Of a stretch of 53,501 nt of DNA, positions 8,035 to 16,212 are shown one piece after another. This DNA comes from Planctomycetales bacterium. Its GTDB lineage: Bacteria > Planctomycetota > JAKEIC01. Every line of letters starts with the position of its first letter. Within the stretch, counting starts at the first letter, position 1. The stretch is taken from assembly GCA_022614695.1 (NCBI GenBank), contig JAKEIC010000176.1:1-53501 (forward strand), given 5' to 3'. Both the position numbers and the translations under genes were made by a program. The notes under the pieces were generated by a model. It did not search any database. It saw only the letters and a list, made by a program, of their open reading frames with translations, and was not told where the DNA came from.

Positions 8035-8691
8035 CTACTCCACCTGCGGCCGGAGCGTGAGCGTCTCGATGTCGCCCCCCTCGGGGCCCCGTTCCTTCGT
8101 CACCTTCACCTCGAGGACCGCCTCGGCCATCGAGGGGACGACGCCGGAGCGCTTCAAGCGGAAGAAGACGACCCCGACGAGCCGGTCCTCCACCCCGATC
8201 CGGAGGGCGTCCCCCTTGCCGAAGAGGTGCTTCTCCTCGTAGTCGGCGGAGAGGTCCTGGTTCACGAGGGAGCGGTGGACGAGGCTCACGACCCCGGGGA
8301 CGAGACCGAAGACCCAGTAGGGGAGCGAGCCGGGGACGCCGTACGAGAGCTCGGAGGCGACCTCCGCCACCGGGGCGCACTCGAGCGCGGTGCCGTCCCG
8401 GAGCACGCACTGCACCCCGGTCCTCTCGACGCGGAAGGCGTTCGGCCCCGGGTTCTTCGCGCGGACGACCACGGGAAGGTAGCCGTGGTGGGCGGGCGAG
8501 AACCAGAGGTAGCGCGCCGCCCGGTCGGGGTCGGTCATCGCCTCGGCGGAGAGCGTGAGGCCCTTCTCGGAGGCCGCGCCGAGGAACGAGGAGGCCGTGC
8601 GGCGGTAGTCGAGCTCCCGGGTCCGGTAGGTGGAGCACCCGGCCGCCGTCGCCGCGAGGACCAGGAGGAGGGCGCGCGAGGAGTGCGTCAT
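8035..8691 (-). CDS. lipoprotein of unknown function
   Basis: 218 residues with a classical lipoprotein signal (MTHSSRALLLVLAATAAGC, lipobox TAAGC). The ATG at 8691 gives the better signal peptide and was preferred over a GTG 21 nt upstream. The mature part contains a YLWFSPAHHGYLPVVVRAKN segment, two cysteines (VQC, LEC) that could pair, and one hydrophobic stretch (YWVFGLVPGVVSLVH). The family is not recognised. It is the first gene of a minus-strand group with the caspase-like TPR lipoprotein and the FHA protein, so it may belong to the same envelope complex. A promoter (TGGACA, 18 nt, TATACT) lies just upstream and is divergent from the pseudokinase promoter. Confidence 0.8.
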   Translation of the reverse strand: MTHSSRALLLVLAATAAGCSTYRTRELDYRRTASSFLGAASEKGLTLSAEAMTDPDRAARYLWFSPAHHGYLPVVVRAKNPGPNAFRVERTGVQCVLRDGTALECAPVAEVASELSYGVPGSLPYWVFGLVPGVVSLVHRSLVNQDLSADYEEKHLFGKGDALRIGVEDRLVGVVFFRLKRSGVVPSMAEAVLEVKVTKERGPEGGDIETLTLRPQVE

Positions 8692-8757
8692 CGTTCTTTC
8701 ACGGGCTCTCACGGGCCTCTCTCTCGGGCCCGGGGTTCCCGCGGGGCGAGGCGCCCG

Positions 8758-8787
8758 AGTATAGGCCCGGCCCGCCGCGCTTGTCCA
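8758..8787 (-). promoter_or_regulatory. sigma70-like promoter for the lipoprotein operon
   Basis: Minus strand: TGGACA (8787-8782), 18-nt spacer, TATACT (8763-8758). Its -35 overlaps that of the plus-strand promoter at 8781, so the two divergent transcripts share one small control region. Confidence 0.5.
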
Positions 8788-8809
8788 CGCTCCGGAGCGC
8801 CGCTACGAT
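8781..8809 (+). promoter_or_regulatory. sigma70-like promoter for the pseudokinase gene
   Basis: TTGTCC (8781-8786), 17-nt spacer, TACGAT (8804-8809). The GTG start at 8819 follows after only 9 nt, so the mRNA is probably leaderless. Confidence 0.5.
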
Positions 8810-8818
8810 CCGCCTCCC

Positions 8819-9679
8819 GTGGCCGCGAAGCCCCCGACCCAGCAGCTCGAGGCCGTCTCCGGGCGGATCCCGCCGCCGATCCTCGAGGGCTACCAGGTCG
8901 TCCGGACCCTCGGCGCCGGCGTCGTGGGGGAGGCGTTCGTCGCCCGGACCGGGGACAGGCTCGAGGTCGTCCTCAAGGTCGTGGACGCGGGGCGGGGGCG
9001 GATCCTCCCGCTCGCGGCGAAGCTCGCCGAGGAGAGCCCCCACGCCGGGATCGCGCGGGTCCTCGCGCTCGGCGAGGACGACCGCGGCCGCGGCTGCCTC
9101 GTCCTCGAGAGGGTGGAGGGGCGGCCGCTCGGGGCTCGCGGAGTGCAGGGCTCCTCGCGGGTCGAGGTGCTCGGGCTGCTGCGCGGCCTCGCGCAGGCGC
9201 TCTCGGCCCTGCACGCCGCCGGCGCGGCCCACGGGAACCTGAAGCCCGGGAACGTCCTCGTCCGCCGCGCCGACGGGGCCCTCGCGGCGACGGTGCTCGA
9301 CACGGGCGTGATGCCCATCCCCGGCGAGGGCTGGCAGGCGGCCGGCCGCCGCGGGCTCGCTTACCTCGCGCCGGAGAGGCTCGACGCGATGCTCACCGGG
9401 AGCGAGCCCGACCCCCAGCCCGCCGAGGACGTCTACTCGCTCGTGGCGCTCGCCGCCGAGGCGCTCACGGCGAAGGAGCTGTTCTCGGGGGGGGAGTCCC
9501 CCGAGGCCCTCCTCGAGGCCAAGCGCGCCCGCCACTACCGGTTCGTCGGGCTCACCTCGCCCCTCCCGCCCCCCTTCGACCTCCGCAAGCTCGACGACTC
9601 GCTCCGGCGCGGCCTCGCGGCCGACCCGGCCGAGAGGCCGCCGATGGGCGAGGTCGCCGTGGCCCTCCTCGCGAGATGA
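8819..9679 (+). CDS. protein-kinase-fold protein, predicted catalytically inactive
   Basis: 286 residues from a GTG. The Ser/Thr kinase fold is recognisable: glycine-rich loop LGAGVVGEAF (31-40), the ATP-anchoring lysine in VVLKVV (Lys 53), catalytic loop at 138-145 and the C-lobe block YLAPERLD. The catalytic loop reads HGNLKPGN instead of HRDLKPxN, so the proton-accepting Asp is Asn 140, and DFG is DTG (161-163). This points to a pseudokinase that may still bind nucleotide. There is no transmembrane segment. It overlaps the deacetylase gene by four bases (ATGA), so the two are translationally coupled; it may regulate or scaffold an envelope process. The call as inactive rests on the HRD change and is inference. 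Confidence 0.83.
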   Translation: MAAKPPTQQLEAVSGRIPPPILEGYQVVRTLGAGVVGEAFVARTGDRLEVVLKVVDAGRGRILPLAAKLAEESPHAGIARVLALGEDDRGRGCLVLERVEGRPLGARGVQGSSRVEVLGLLRGLAQALSALHAAGAAHGNLKPGNVLVRRADGALAATVLDTGVMPIPGEGWQAAGRRGLAYLAPERLDAMLTGSEPDPQPAEDVYSLVALAAEALTAKELFSGGESPEALLEAKRARHYRFVGLTSPLPPPFDLRKLDDSLRRGLAADPAERPPMGEVAVALLAR

Positions 9680-10437
9680 TCCACGGTCGGCTCGTCGCCG
9701 CGCTCCTCGCGGCTGCCGTCGCCGGCTGCGTCCAGCCGGGGATCGCCTCGGCGCCGGCCGGCCGGGGCGTCCTGGCGCTCACATTCGACGACGGGCCCGC
9801 GCCGGGCGGCACCGACCGGGTGCTCGACTTCCTCCGCGAGCGCGGCGCGCGGGCGACGTTCTTCCTCGTGGGACGCAACGTCGAGCGCCACCCCGGGTGC
9901 GCCCGCCGGATCGTGGCCGAGGGGCACGAGGTGGGGAACCACACGATGAGCCACCTCTACTCCTGGGCCTTCTGGCCCGGGACGACGCTCGCGCGCGAGA
10001 TCGAGGAGGGCGAGGACGCTATCGCCAAGGCGACGGGAGTCCGCCCGAGGCTCCTCCGCTGGCCCGTCGGCGTCCCGTTCCCGAACGTCGCGCGGGTCGA
10101 GAGGGCGGCCGCGGACCGGGACTGCGTGCTCGTCGCCTACTCGGGCGCCGCGCGCGACGCCGGGAGCGACGAGGCGCACGAGGCCCTCGCCGCGCGCGTC
10201 CTCGACGCCGCCCGCGACGGCGCGATCCTGGTGATGCACGACGGCCACTCGGGCTACGAGCATCCCGACCAGTCGGCGACGCTCGCCGCCCTCCCGCGGA
10301 TCCTCGACGGCCTGGCGGCCCGAGGGCTCCGGACCGTGACGGTCTCGGAGCTGCTGGCGGTGCCGGCGTACCGGACCGACCGGGCCGCCGGGGCCGACGT
10401 CGCCCGCGCCTCGCCGCCCCGTCCTTCGGAGCCCTAG
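9676..10437 (+). CDS. polysaccharide deacetylase (NodB/CE4 family) lipoprotein
   Basis: 253 residues. Metal-dependent de-N-acetylase of the CE4 family, acting on chitin-like, peptidoglycan or exopolysaccharide GlcNAc. The N-terminal lipobox (AAAVAGC) places it on a membrane. NodB motifs are intact: TFDDGP (general base and metal Asp), NHTMSH (HxxxH metal ligands), RWPVG in place of RxPxG, and ILVMHDGH near the C-terminus (LxH motif). It should therefore be active. The start ATG overlaps the pseudokinase stop. Its stop codon abuts the stop of the convergent SWIM gene with no intervening base. Confidence 0.9.
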   Translation: MIHGRLVAALLAAAVAGCVQPGIASAPAGRGVLALTFDDGPAPGGTDRVLDFLRERGARATFFLVGRNVERHPGCARRIVAEGHEVGNHTMSHLYSWAFWPGTTLAREIEEGEDAIAKATGVRPRLLRWPVGVPFPNVARVERAAADRDCVLVAYSGAARDAGSDEAHEALAARVLDAARDGAILVMHDGHSGYEHPDQSATLAALPRILDGLAARGLRTVTVSELLAVPAYRTDRAAGADVARASPPRPSEP

Positions 10438-11493
10438 CTACCCACCCGCAGCGGGGTCCTTCTTCCTCCGCCCGCGGCGCGTCCGGGCCGGGGCCGAGTC
10501 CGCCGGCACCTCCGCCGCCTTCTTCCTCCTCCCCCGAGACTTCTCGCCCATCCCTTCCTCGGTGCTCGTACTCGTGCTCGCACTCGTGCTCGCGGCCCCC
10601 GGCGGAGCCTCTCCCGCAGTCGTCTCCTTCGCCGCGTCCCCGCCGTGCCCTGAGCCTGCCGAAGGGCGTCCCCGCGTCGCCGCGTCGGCCTCCTCCACCT
10701 TCCCCTCCTCCTCCGCCATGGCCACCTCGAGGGCGAGCTTCGTCGCGGCCCTGAAGAGGGGCTCGACGGTCGCCGCGAAGGCGTCCGGGTTGGGCCAGGA
10801 GCGGGGGGGACCGAGGGCGCGGAGCGCCGCGGCCGGCACCTCGGGCTCGGCCACGTGGAAGCCGAACGCGGCGAGGTCGCCCGGGGAGCGGTCGTACTCC
10901 TCCGGCGCGATCGGGGGCGCGGGGACCCCCTCGGCGACGGGCGGCGAGTCGCTGACGGCGACCGCGCCCCGGCGCGAGCGCAGCGCCGCCAGGATGTCGT
11001 CCCGCGATCGGCCGCGCATCTCGAACAGGAGGAACGGGTCGCGGTCGAGCGCCTCGGCCAGGATGTAGTGCGCCGCCGCGACGTGCTTGCACGGGTTCAC
11101 GACGTCGGGGCAGGTGCAGGAGGTCCGGAGGTCGTCGGGACGCCGCGGAAAGAGGGACGCGCCGCATTGGCCGAAGACGCGCTGGATGTCGCGCGGCATC
11201 TCGCCCGCGAGGAGCTGGGCCGCATAGAGCGCCTGGCTCGCGAGCCGCCCGAAGACCCGATGCCAGACCCCCTCCGGGAGGCGCGCGAGGGAGATCCGCA
11301 CCTCGTAGGGCTCGGGCCGTCGCCCCTGGACGAGGGCCGTCGCGAGCCCCGGCTCGAGCTTCAGGTCCCGCACCGCGCCGCCGCGGGCGTACGCGATCCC
11401 CCGCCCGAGGCGGCTCGGCCACGCGCCCCCGAGCCGGTGGAGCGAGTTGATCCACCGCGCGCCCCACCAGGTTGAGCCGAACCTAGGGGGCAT
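10438..11493 (-). CDS. SWIM zinc-finger protein, partner of the SNF2 helicase
   Basis: 351 residues. The ATG at 11493 was chosen because it has a GGGGGA ribosome binding site and begins the conserved FGSTWWGARWINSL block; the longer reading runs into a repeat. The SWIM motif CxCx(n)CxH is present as CTCPDVVNPCKH (a zinc site proposed to bind DNA or protein). The C-terminal third is low-complexity: a Ser/Thr stretch encoded by five 6-nt units (10562-10591), then Lys/Arg-rich blocks ending GRRKKDPAAGG. SWIM proteins of this type are commonly next to SNF2 helicases (ywqB/ywqA arrangement in Bacillus), as here. Probable role: regulating or targeting the helicase on nucleic acid. Confidence 0.86.
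   Translation of the reverse strand: MPPRFGSTWWGARWINSLHRLGGAWPSRLGRGIAYARGGAVRDLKLEPGLATALVQGRRPEPYEVRISLARLPEGVWHRVFGRLASQALYAAQLLAGEMPRDIQRVFGQCGASLFPRRPDDLRTSCTCPDVVNPCKHVAAAHYILAEALDRDPFLLFEMRGRSRDDILAALRSRRGAVAVSDSPPVAEGVPAPPIAPEEYDRSPGDLAAFGFHVAEPEVPAAALRALGPPRSWPNPDAFAATVEPLFRAATKLALEVAMAEEEGKVEEADAATRGRPSAGSGHGGDAAKETTAGEAPPGAASTSASTSTSTEEGMGEKSRGRRKKAAEVPADSAPARTRRGRRKKDPAAGG
10562..10591. repeat. coding hexamer repeat in the SWIM gene tail
   Basis: Five 6-nt units on the plus strand (GTGCTC, GTACTC, GTGCTC, GCACTC, GTGCTC) that keep the reading frame and encode an alternating Ser/Thr-rich stretch. Confidence 0.7.
10649..10671. repeat. short palindromic repeat inside the SWIM gene
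   Basis: GCCCTGAGCCTGCCGAAGGGC: GCCCT / AGGGC arms around GAGCCTGCCGA. This sequence type is known as an intergenic palindromic repeat in many bacterial genomes; here it is translated as part of the low-complexity tail. Confidence 0.5.
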
Positions 11494-11514
11494 CCAGATC
11501 CCCCGGTTCGACCC

Positions 11515-11599
11515 GGCGACACGGCGACACGGCGACACGGCGAAGGACGCCGACAGGACGGCTCCCTCCATCGCCGCGTCCCCGCGTCGCCCCCTCGCC
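11515..11599. repeat. octamer hairpin (4 x 8 nt per arm), GGCGAnnn type
   Basis: Left arm: GGCGACAC three times, then GGCGAAGG (11515-11546). Right arm (11568-11599) as reverse complement: GGCGAGGG, GGCGACGC, GGGGACGC, GGCGATGG. Both arms contain exactly four units and both end in GGCGANGG. It fills the gap between the helicase stop and the SWIM gene start. Confidence 0.85.
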
Positions 11600-11617
11600 G
11601 CGTCGAGCTGTCATTCC

Positions 11618-14600
11618 CTAAGACTCCTCCGCCCCGACCACCACGTCGCCCGAGAGCTCCACCAGCTCGCGCAGCTGGTCGTCGTCGAGCTCCGTCAGCC
11701 ACCCCTCGCCGGTCCCGACGACGGCATCGGCGAGCCCGCGCTTCTTCTCGAGCATCTCGGAGATCTTCTCCTCGAGGGTCCCGATCGTGACGAGCTTGTG
11801 GACGTGGACCGCGCGGGTCTGGCCGATCCGGTGGGTCCGGTCCGTCGCCTGGTCCTCGACGGCCGGGTTCCACCAGCGGTCGAAGTGGAAGACGTGGGTC
11901 GCGCGGGTGAGGTTCAGCCCCGTCCCCCCGGCGCGCAGCGAGACGAGCAGCACCGGCGGGCCGTTCGGGTCCTCCTGGAACCGCTTCACGAGCGCGTCGC
12001 GGGCCGGGCCCGTCAGGCTCCCGTGCAGGAACGGCGCCTCGATCTTGAACGTCTCGGCAAGGTACGGGGCGAGCAGGTCTCCCATCTCGACGTACTGGGT
12101 GAAGATGAGCGAGCGGTCGCCCGTGGAGATCGCCTCTTCGAGCATCTCGGTGAGCCGCTGGAGCTTGCCGGAGCGCCCGCGGATCTCGCCGGCCTCCTTC
12201 ATGAAGTGCGCCGGGTGGTTGCAGATCTGTTTCAGATGCGTGAGGAGCGCCAGAACCCGCCCGCGCCGCTCCATGCCCGAGGCGCCCGAGATCCCGCCCC
12301 ACTGGCGCTCGAGAGCCTGCTTGTAGAGGGTCGCCTGCTCCCGGGTGAGGCTGCAGGCGACGGTGCCCTCGATCTTCTCGGGGAGGTCGGCCTCGACCTC
12401 GCTCTTCAGCCGCCGCAGCACGAACGGCCCCGTGAGCCGGCGCAGCCGCGCGGCCGCCTCCGGGTCGCGGTAGCGCTCGATCGGCTTGGCGAACGCCTGC
12501 CGGAACTCGGCGAGCGGCCCGAGGAACCCCGGGTTCGCGAACTGGAGGAGCATCCAGAGGTCCTGGAGCCGGTTCTCGACGGGCGTGCCCGTGAGGGCGA
12601 TCCGAGAGGGCGCGCGGAAGCGCCGCACGGCGCGGGCCTGGGCCGTGGCCGGGTTCTTCACGTTCTGGGCTTCGTCCAGGATCACGTGGGCCCACTCGTA
12701 GGAGCAAAGCAGCTCGGCGTCGCCCCGGGCCGTGGCGTAGGTCGTGAGGACGAGCCCGCCGGGAGGGACCCACTTCTCGAGCGCCTCGGGCTCCTTCGGC
12801 CGCCCCGGCCCGTGCTGGCGGACCACCGGGAGCGGCGGCGCGAACCTCTCCGCCTCGCGCTGCCAGTTCCCGAGGACGGAGGTCGGGCAGACCAGCAGCG
12901 ACCCGCGCTTCTCGTCGGGCTTCTCGGAGCGCTGGCGGAGCAGGAAGGCGAGGACTTGGATCGTCTTACCGAGTCCCATGTCGTCCGCCAGAAGCGTCCC
13001 GAGCCCGATCCCGGACATCCCGTGGAGCCACGCCACGCCGCGCTTCTGGTAGGGGCGGAGCTTCCCGCGGAAGCCGGGGGGCTCCTCCTCGGAGCCGAAC
13101 CCGCCCGAGCGCAGGGCCTGGACGAGGTCGCCGAGCGCCCCGCCCGCGACGACCGGCGCCTCCGCAAGCCCGGGCGCCGGGGCGACGCCGCCCCGTAGGG
13201 CGAGCGCCAGCGCCTCGGCGAGGTTCCCCGCGCCCGTCGCGCGCTGGGAGACGAGCCGCGCGATGGTCGCGAGGTCGGCCGGGTCCACGAGGACCCACTT
13301 CCCCCGCCAGTGGAGGAGGGGGCGCTTGCCGCGCGCGAGCGCGCGGAACTCGGCCGACGTGATCGGGTCGTTCCCGACCGCCACCTCCCAGCGGAACTCG
13401 GCCGGCGTGTCCCAGGAGGGGAGCCCGGTCCCGTCCTCGCCCGGAGCGCGCGTCCGCCAGGCGCCACGGCCCGTGCCGGCGACGTGGAGCCTCGCGCGCA
13501 GCCGGCGGGAGCCCTCGGACCCGAACTCGGGAGGGATCGCGACGGCGTGGCCGGCCGCGCGCAGGAGCGGGGCCGCCTCGGAGAGGAAGAGCCACGCGCC
13601 CCCCGGGCCGAGCACCACGTAGGCGGGCTTCGGGCGGCGCAGGCTCGCCTCGATCGGCCGGAAGGCGCGCGAGGCCTCGCCGAGGGCGCGCAGGATCGCG
13701 TCGTGGGCGGCGGCCGGGTCGGCCTCGAGCACCCCGCGCAGCCGCTCGTCCGCGATGCGCCCCACCCAGACGTCGGAGAGTGCCGCGAGGACCGCCGGCT
13801 CCTCGGTGGACTGGATCATGTAGCGGAGGACCCAGGGGGCCTCCTCGGGGGCACCGTCGGCCGGCGCCTCGAGCTGGAAGAGGACCCGGAACGGGGCCTC
13901 GGCTCCCGCGCCGAGCGCCCCGCGGACCCACCCCGAGACCTCGGACACGATGGCCCGCTCGGTGGCCGCCTCGGCCGCGAACCGCGAGTCGTCCCCGACG
14001 AGGGCCTGGAGGAACCGTCCCGCCCAGCCCGGGGTCTCCGGGAGCGCCTTCAGGTCGGCCGCGGCGCGGCGCGCCGCCACGCGGACGAGCGCGTCGGCAG
14101 CCCCGTCGAGGAAGGCGCGGAGGACCTCCTCCGGGGACCGGAGTCGGACCCCGTTCCCGTTCCCCGCGCCCTCGGACGGGAAGGCGTGGGCCGCGGGCGG
14201 GAGCGCGTCGGCGAGCCGGACGAACCTCTCCCGGTCCTCGGGCCGGGCGAGCGAGACCGCCCAGGTCGCGGCCGGCACGCCGCCCTGGGGACCGGGGCGG
14301 AGCGTCGGCACCATCCGACCGCCGGCCACCAGCTCGAGGGCGAACTTCGCCGCGACGCTCCAGGCGCGGACGGAGTCGCCGGGGGCGGGCTGGCCCGGGG
14401 CCGGGTTGGCGGCCACCCGTGCGAGGAGGGGGACCCCCGGCCAGAGCCCGAGCCCGCGCCCCTCGACGCGCCGGATCCGCCAGTCGGTCCCCCCCGGCTC
14501 CGGAGACGGGATGGGGATGGCCACGCCGGCCGCCCGGGTGGCCATGGGGGGCAGCTCCGCCCCCAGGGCCGAGCGGACCGCCGGCTCCGGGTCCCCGTCC

Positions 14601-14686
14601 GGGGACCAGAAGAGCAGCTCCCCCGCCGCCGGGTTCTCCGGCTCGGGGCGGTAGAGGAGGCGGACGGAGGGTAGCGGAGCGGTCAA
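11618..14686 (-). CDS. SNF2-family DNA helicase/translocase
   Basis: About 1022 residues if started at the TTG at 14686. The start is uncertain: no Shine-Dalgarno is visible, and codons further upstream look non-coding. The first ~500 residues are the bacterial SNF2-associated region. The ATPase core follows: LRPYQKRGVAWL, Walker A DMGLGKT, Walker B DEAQ (ILDEAQNVKN), motif III TGTPVENR, then the helicase C-terminal lobe with SLRAGGTGLNL and motif VI QATDRTHRIGQ. These proteins translocate on double-stranded DNA to remodel protein-DNA complexes in repair or transcription rather than unwinding. The neighbouring SWIM protein is the usual partner. The gene ends in an acidic tail. Confidence 0.88.
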   Translation of the reverse strand: MTAPLPSVRLLYRPEPENPAAGELLFWSPDGDPEPAVRSALGAELPPMATRAAGVAIPIPSPEPGGTDWRIRRVEGRGLGLWPGVPLLARVAANPAPGQPAPGDSVRAWSVAAKFALELVAGGRMVPTLRPGPQGGVPAATWAVSLARPEDRERFVRLADALPPAAHAFPSEGAGNGNGVRLRSPEEVLRAFLDGAADALVRVAARRAAADLKALPETPGWAGRFLQALVGDDSRFAAEAATERAIVSEVSGWVRGALGAGAEAPFRVLFQLEAPADGAPEEAPWVLRYMIQSTEEPAVLAALSDVWVGRIADERLRGVLEADPAAAHDAILRALGEASRAFRPIEASLRRPKPAYVVLGPGGAWLFLSEAAPLLRAAGHAVAIPPEFGSEGSRRLRARLHVAGTGRGAWRTRAPGEDGTGLPSWDTPAEFRWEVAVGNDPITSAEFRALARGKRPLLHWRGKWVLVDPADLATIARLVSQRATGAGNLAEALALALRGGVAPAPGLAEAPVVAGGALGDLVQALRSGGFGSEEEPPGFRGKLRPYQKRGVAWLHGMSGIGLGTLLADDMGLGKTIQVLAFLLRQRSEKPDEKRGSLLVCPTSVLGNWQREAERFAPPLPVVRQHGPGRPKEPEALEKWVPPGGLVLTTYATARGDAELLCSYEWAHVILDEAQNVKNPATAQARAVRRFRAPSRIALTGTPVENRLQDLWMLLQFANPGFLGPLAEFRQAFAKPIERYRDPEAAARLRRLTGPFVLRRLKSEVEADLPEKIEGTVACSLTREQATLYKQALERQWGGISGASGMERRGRVLALLTHLKQICNHPAHFMKEAGEIRGRSGKLQRLTEMLEEAISTGDRSLIFTQYVEMGDLLAPYLAETFKIEAPFLHGSLTGPARDALVKRFQEDPNGPPVLLVSLRAGGTGLNLTRATHVFHFDRWWNPAVEDQATDRTHRIGQTRAVHVHKLVTIGTLEEKISEMLEKKRGLADAVVGTGEGWLTELDDDQLRELVELSGDVVVGAEES

Positions 14687-14948
14687 GCTGTCGCTGCGGC
14701 CCGTGCCCGGGAGATGCTGGGCGCCCGGTCCCCAGGGCACGGCGACGGGTCGGAACACCCGAACGCCGCATCTCGCGCACCCGTCGGGGCTCCGAGCCCA
14801 CCGAGCAGGTCGCGTCCCGTCAGGATGGCCGCGCCGACGTTCCGGCGTCTCCGCGGCCGAGTCCCGTTCCCCCGGGGACCGTCGCCGGAGGAAGTAGTAC
14901 AAGAAGGGGGCCCCAGGATCAAGGGGGGGCGGAGCGGCCCAGCCCGAC
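14687..14948. other. intergenic region without a recognised gene
   Basis: About 260 bases between the small lipoprotein gene and the best helicase start. The helicase frame stays open through it, but the peptide it would encode (Arg/Pro-rich, no family similarity) looks like out-of-frame high-GC sequence. It may hold the helicase promoter; no clear hexamers are seen. Confidence 0.4.
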
Positions 14949-15350
14949 CTAGTCGTCCCTGGGTCGACGAGACGCTGCCGGGGGCGTCGCGGAGGCATCG
15001 GGCCGAGGAGCCGGCGCAGTGCCCCCTCTGGCCCAGTCAGCCTCGGAGCGGTTCGCCATGCCTCGCATGCACTCAATGAAGGGTCGGCCGACCTCCCTCA
15101 TGCAGCCTTCGTTGACCGCCTGGAAGACGTCCGCGTCATACCCGATCAAGTCCAGGCTCCTTTGGGCATCTCTCCAGAACAGGGCGGCCCTCTCCCGCAC
15201 CGCCGGGTCCGCAAAAAGGACACAGCGCTGGAGCTCACTGCTCGCCATGTTCATAGCCGCGAAGATCTGGGCGCGGGTCCCCGGATCCACCGTGCGAGCG
15301 GCGGCGCATCCCGGGCCGACCAGGAGGCCGGCGATCAACGCCGCGATCAA
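14949..15350 (-). CDS. small lipoprotein of unknown function
   Basis: About 133 residues from a TTG (start uncertain; GGGGGA lies about 8 nt upstream). A hydrophobic signal (ILIAALIAGLLVGPGC) ends in a lipobox-like GPGC. The mature part is helical and charged, with three further cysteines (LQRC, EGCM, ECM) and blocks ASSELQRCVLFADPAVRERAALFWR and FQAVNEGCMREVGRPFIECMRG. The family is not recognised. It ends in a Pro/Ala/Arg-rich tail. It stands alone between the helicase and the PPK2 genes. Codon use agrees with its neighbours, and the signal peptide plus clustered cysteines argue that it is real. Confidence 0.62.
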   Translation of the reverse strand: MIAALIAGLLVGPGCAAARTVDPGTRAQIFAAMNMASSELQRCVLFADPAVRERAALFWRDAQRSLDLIGYDADVFQAVNEGCMREVGRPFIECMRGMANRSEADWARGGTAPAPRPDASATPPAASRRPRDD

Positions 15351-15478
15351 GATGGGATCCCCCAGACACGGCCTCACCCACGAGGCGCCACGGGATGACG
15401 ACGCCCGACTCACCCCACGATCCTCTGGGAATCCGCTCGGACGTACGAGGGGATCACGTCCAAGCTCCCTCCGCGGCC

Positions 15479-16210
15479 CTACGCCACCCGCACCCGGCTC
15501 TTCCCCTCCAGGGCCTTCTCGATCGCGTCGGCCATCTCGCGGACGACCTTCACGCGGGCCCAATACTTGTCGTTTGCCTCCACCACCACCCAGGGGGCGT
15601 AGGGCGTGCTGGTCCGCTCGAGCATCTCCTCCACCGCGGCGAGGTAGTCCCCCCACTTCGCCCGGTTCCGCCAGTCCTCCTCGGTGAGCTTGTACTGGCG
15701 GTAGGGGTCGCGCTCGCGGCTCTTGAAGCGGCGGAGCTGCTCCTCGGGGGAGAGGTGGAGCCAGAACTTCCGGATCACCATCCCGAAGGCCGCCTGCTGC
15801 GACTCGAAGTCGTTGATCTCGCGGAAGGCCCTCTTCCACTCGGCCTCGGAGCAGAAGCCCTCGACCCGCTCCACGAGGACGCGGCCGTACTGGGACCGGT
15901 CGAAGATCCCGAAGTGGCCGGCGCGCGGGAGCGCCTTGAAGAACCGCCAGAGGTAGTGGTGGGTCTTCTCCTCGCCCTTCGGCGCGGCGAACGACGTGAC
16001 CGTGAACCCGCGCGGCTCGAGGGTCTCGGTGATGCGCTTGATCGCGCCGCCCTTCCCGGCCGCGTCCCAGCCCTCGAAGACCGCGAGCGCCGGCCGTTGC
16101 TCCTCGTAGAGCCGGAACTGGAGCTTCCGGAGCCGGACCTGCTCGACCGAGATGTCCCGGTCGTAGTCCTTCTCGGAGAGCTTCTTTCGGAGGTCCACGC
16201 GCTCGAGCAC
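15479..16210 (-). CDS. polyphosphate kinase 2 family protein (second of pair)
   Basis: 243 residues from a GTG at 16210, preceded by AGGAG and placed 2 nt after the stop of the other PPK2 gene. PPK2 enzymes transfer phosphate between polyphosphate and nucleotides. Walker A GWDAAGKG (47-54) and Walker B/lid FDRSQYGRVLVERVEGF (about 100-118) are intact, as are the EPRGF and WRFFKALP blocks and the C-terminal VVEANDKYWARVKV motif. Length fits a single-domain PPK2. With its neighbour it resembles the two halves of the fused polyphosphate:AMP phosphotransferase. The nucleotide preference cannot be read from the sequence. Confidence 0.9.
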   Translation of the reverse strand: MLERVDLRKKLSEKDYDRDISVEQVRLRKLQFRLYEEQRPALAVFEGWDAAGKGGAIKRITETLEPRGFTVTSFAAPKGEEKTHHYLWRFFKALPRAGHFGIFDRSQYGRVLVERVEGFCSEAEWKRAFREINDFESQQAAFGMVIRKFWLHLSPEEQLRRFKSRERDPYRQYKLTEEDWRNRAKWGDYLAAVEEMLERTSTPYAPWVVVEANDKYWARVKVVREMADAIEKALEGKSRVRVA

Positions 16211-16212
16211 GG

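Noticed and set aside
14687-15076. N-terminal extension of the SNF2 helicase
   Set aside because: Open in frame, but the peptide is unconserved-looking, Arg/Pro-rich, and its first part overlaps the small lipoprotein gene on the same strand in another frame.
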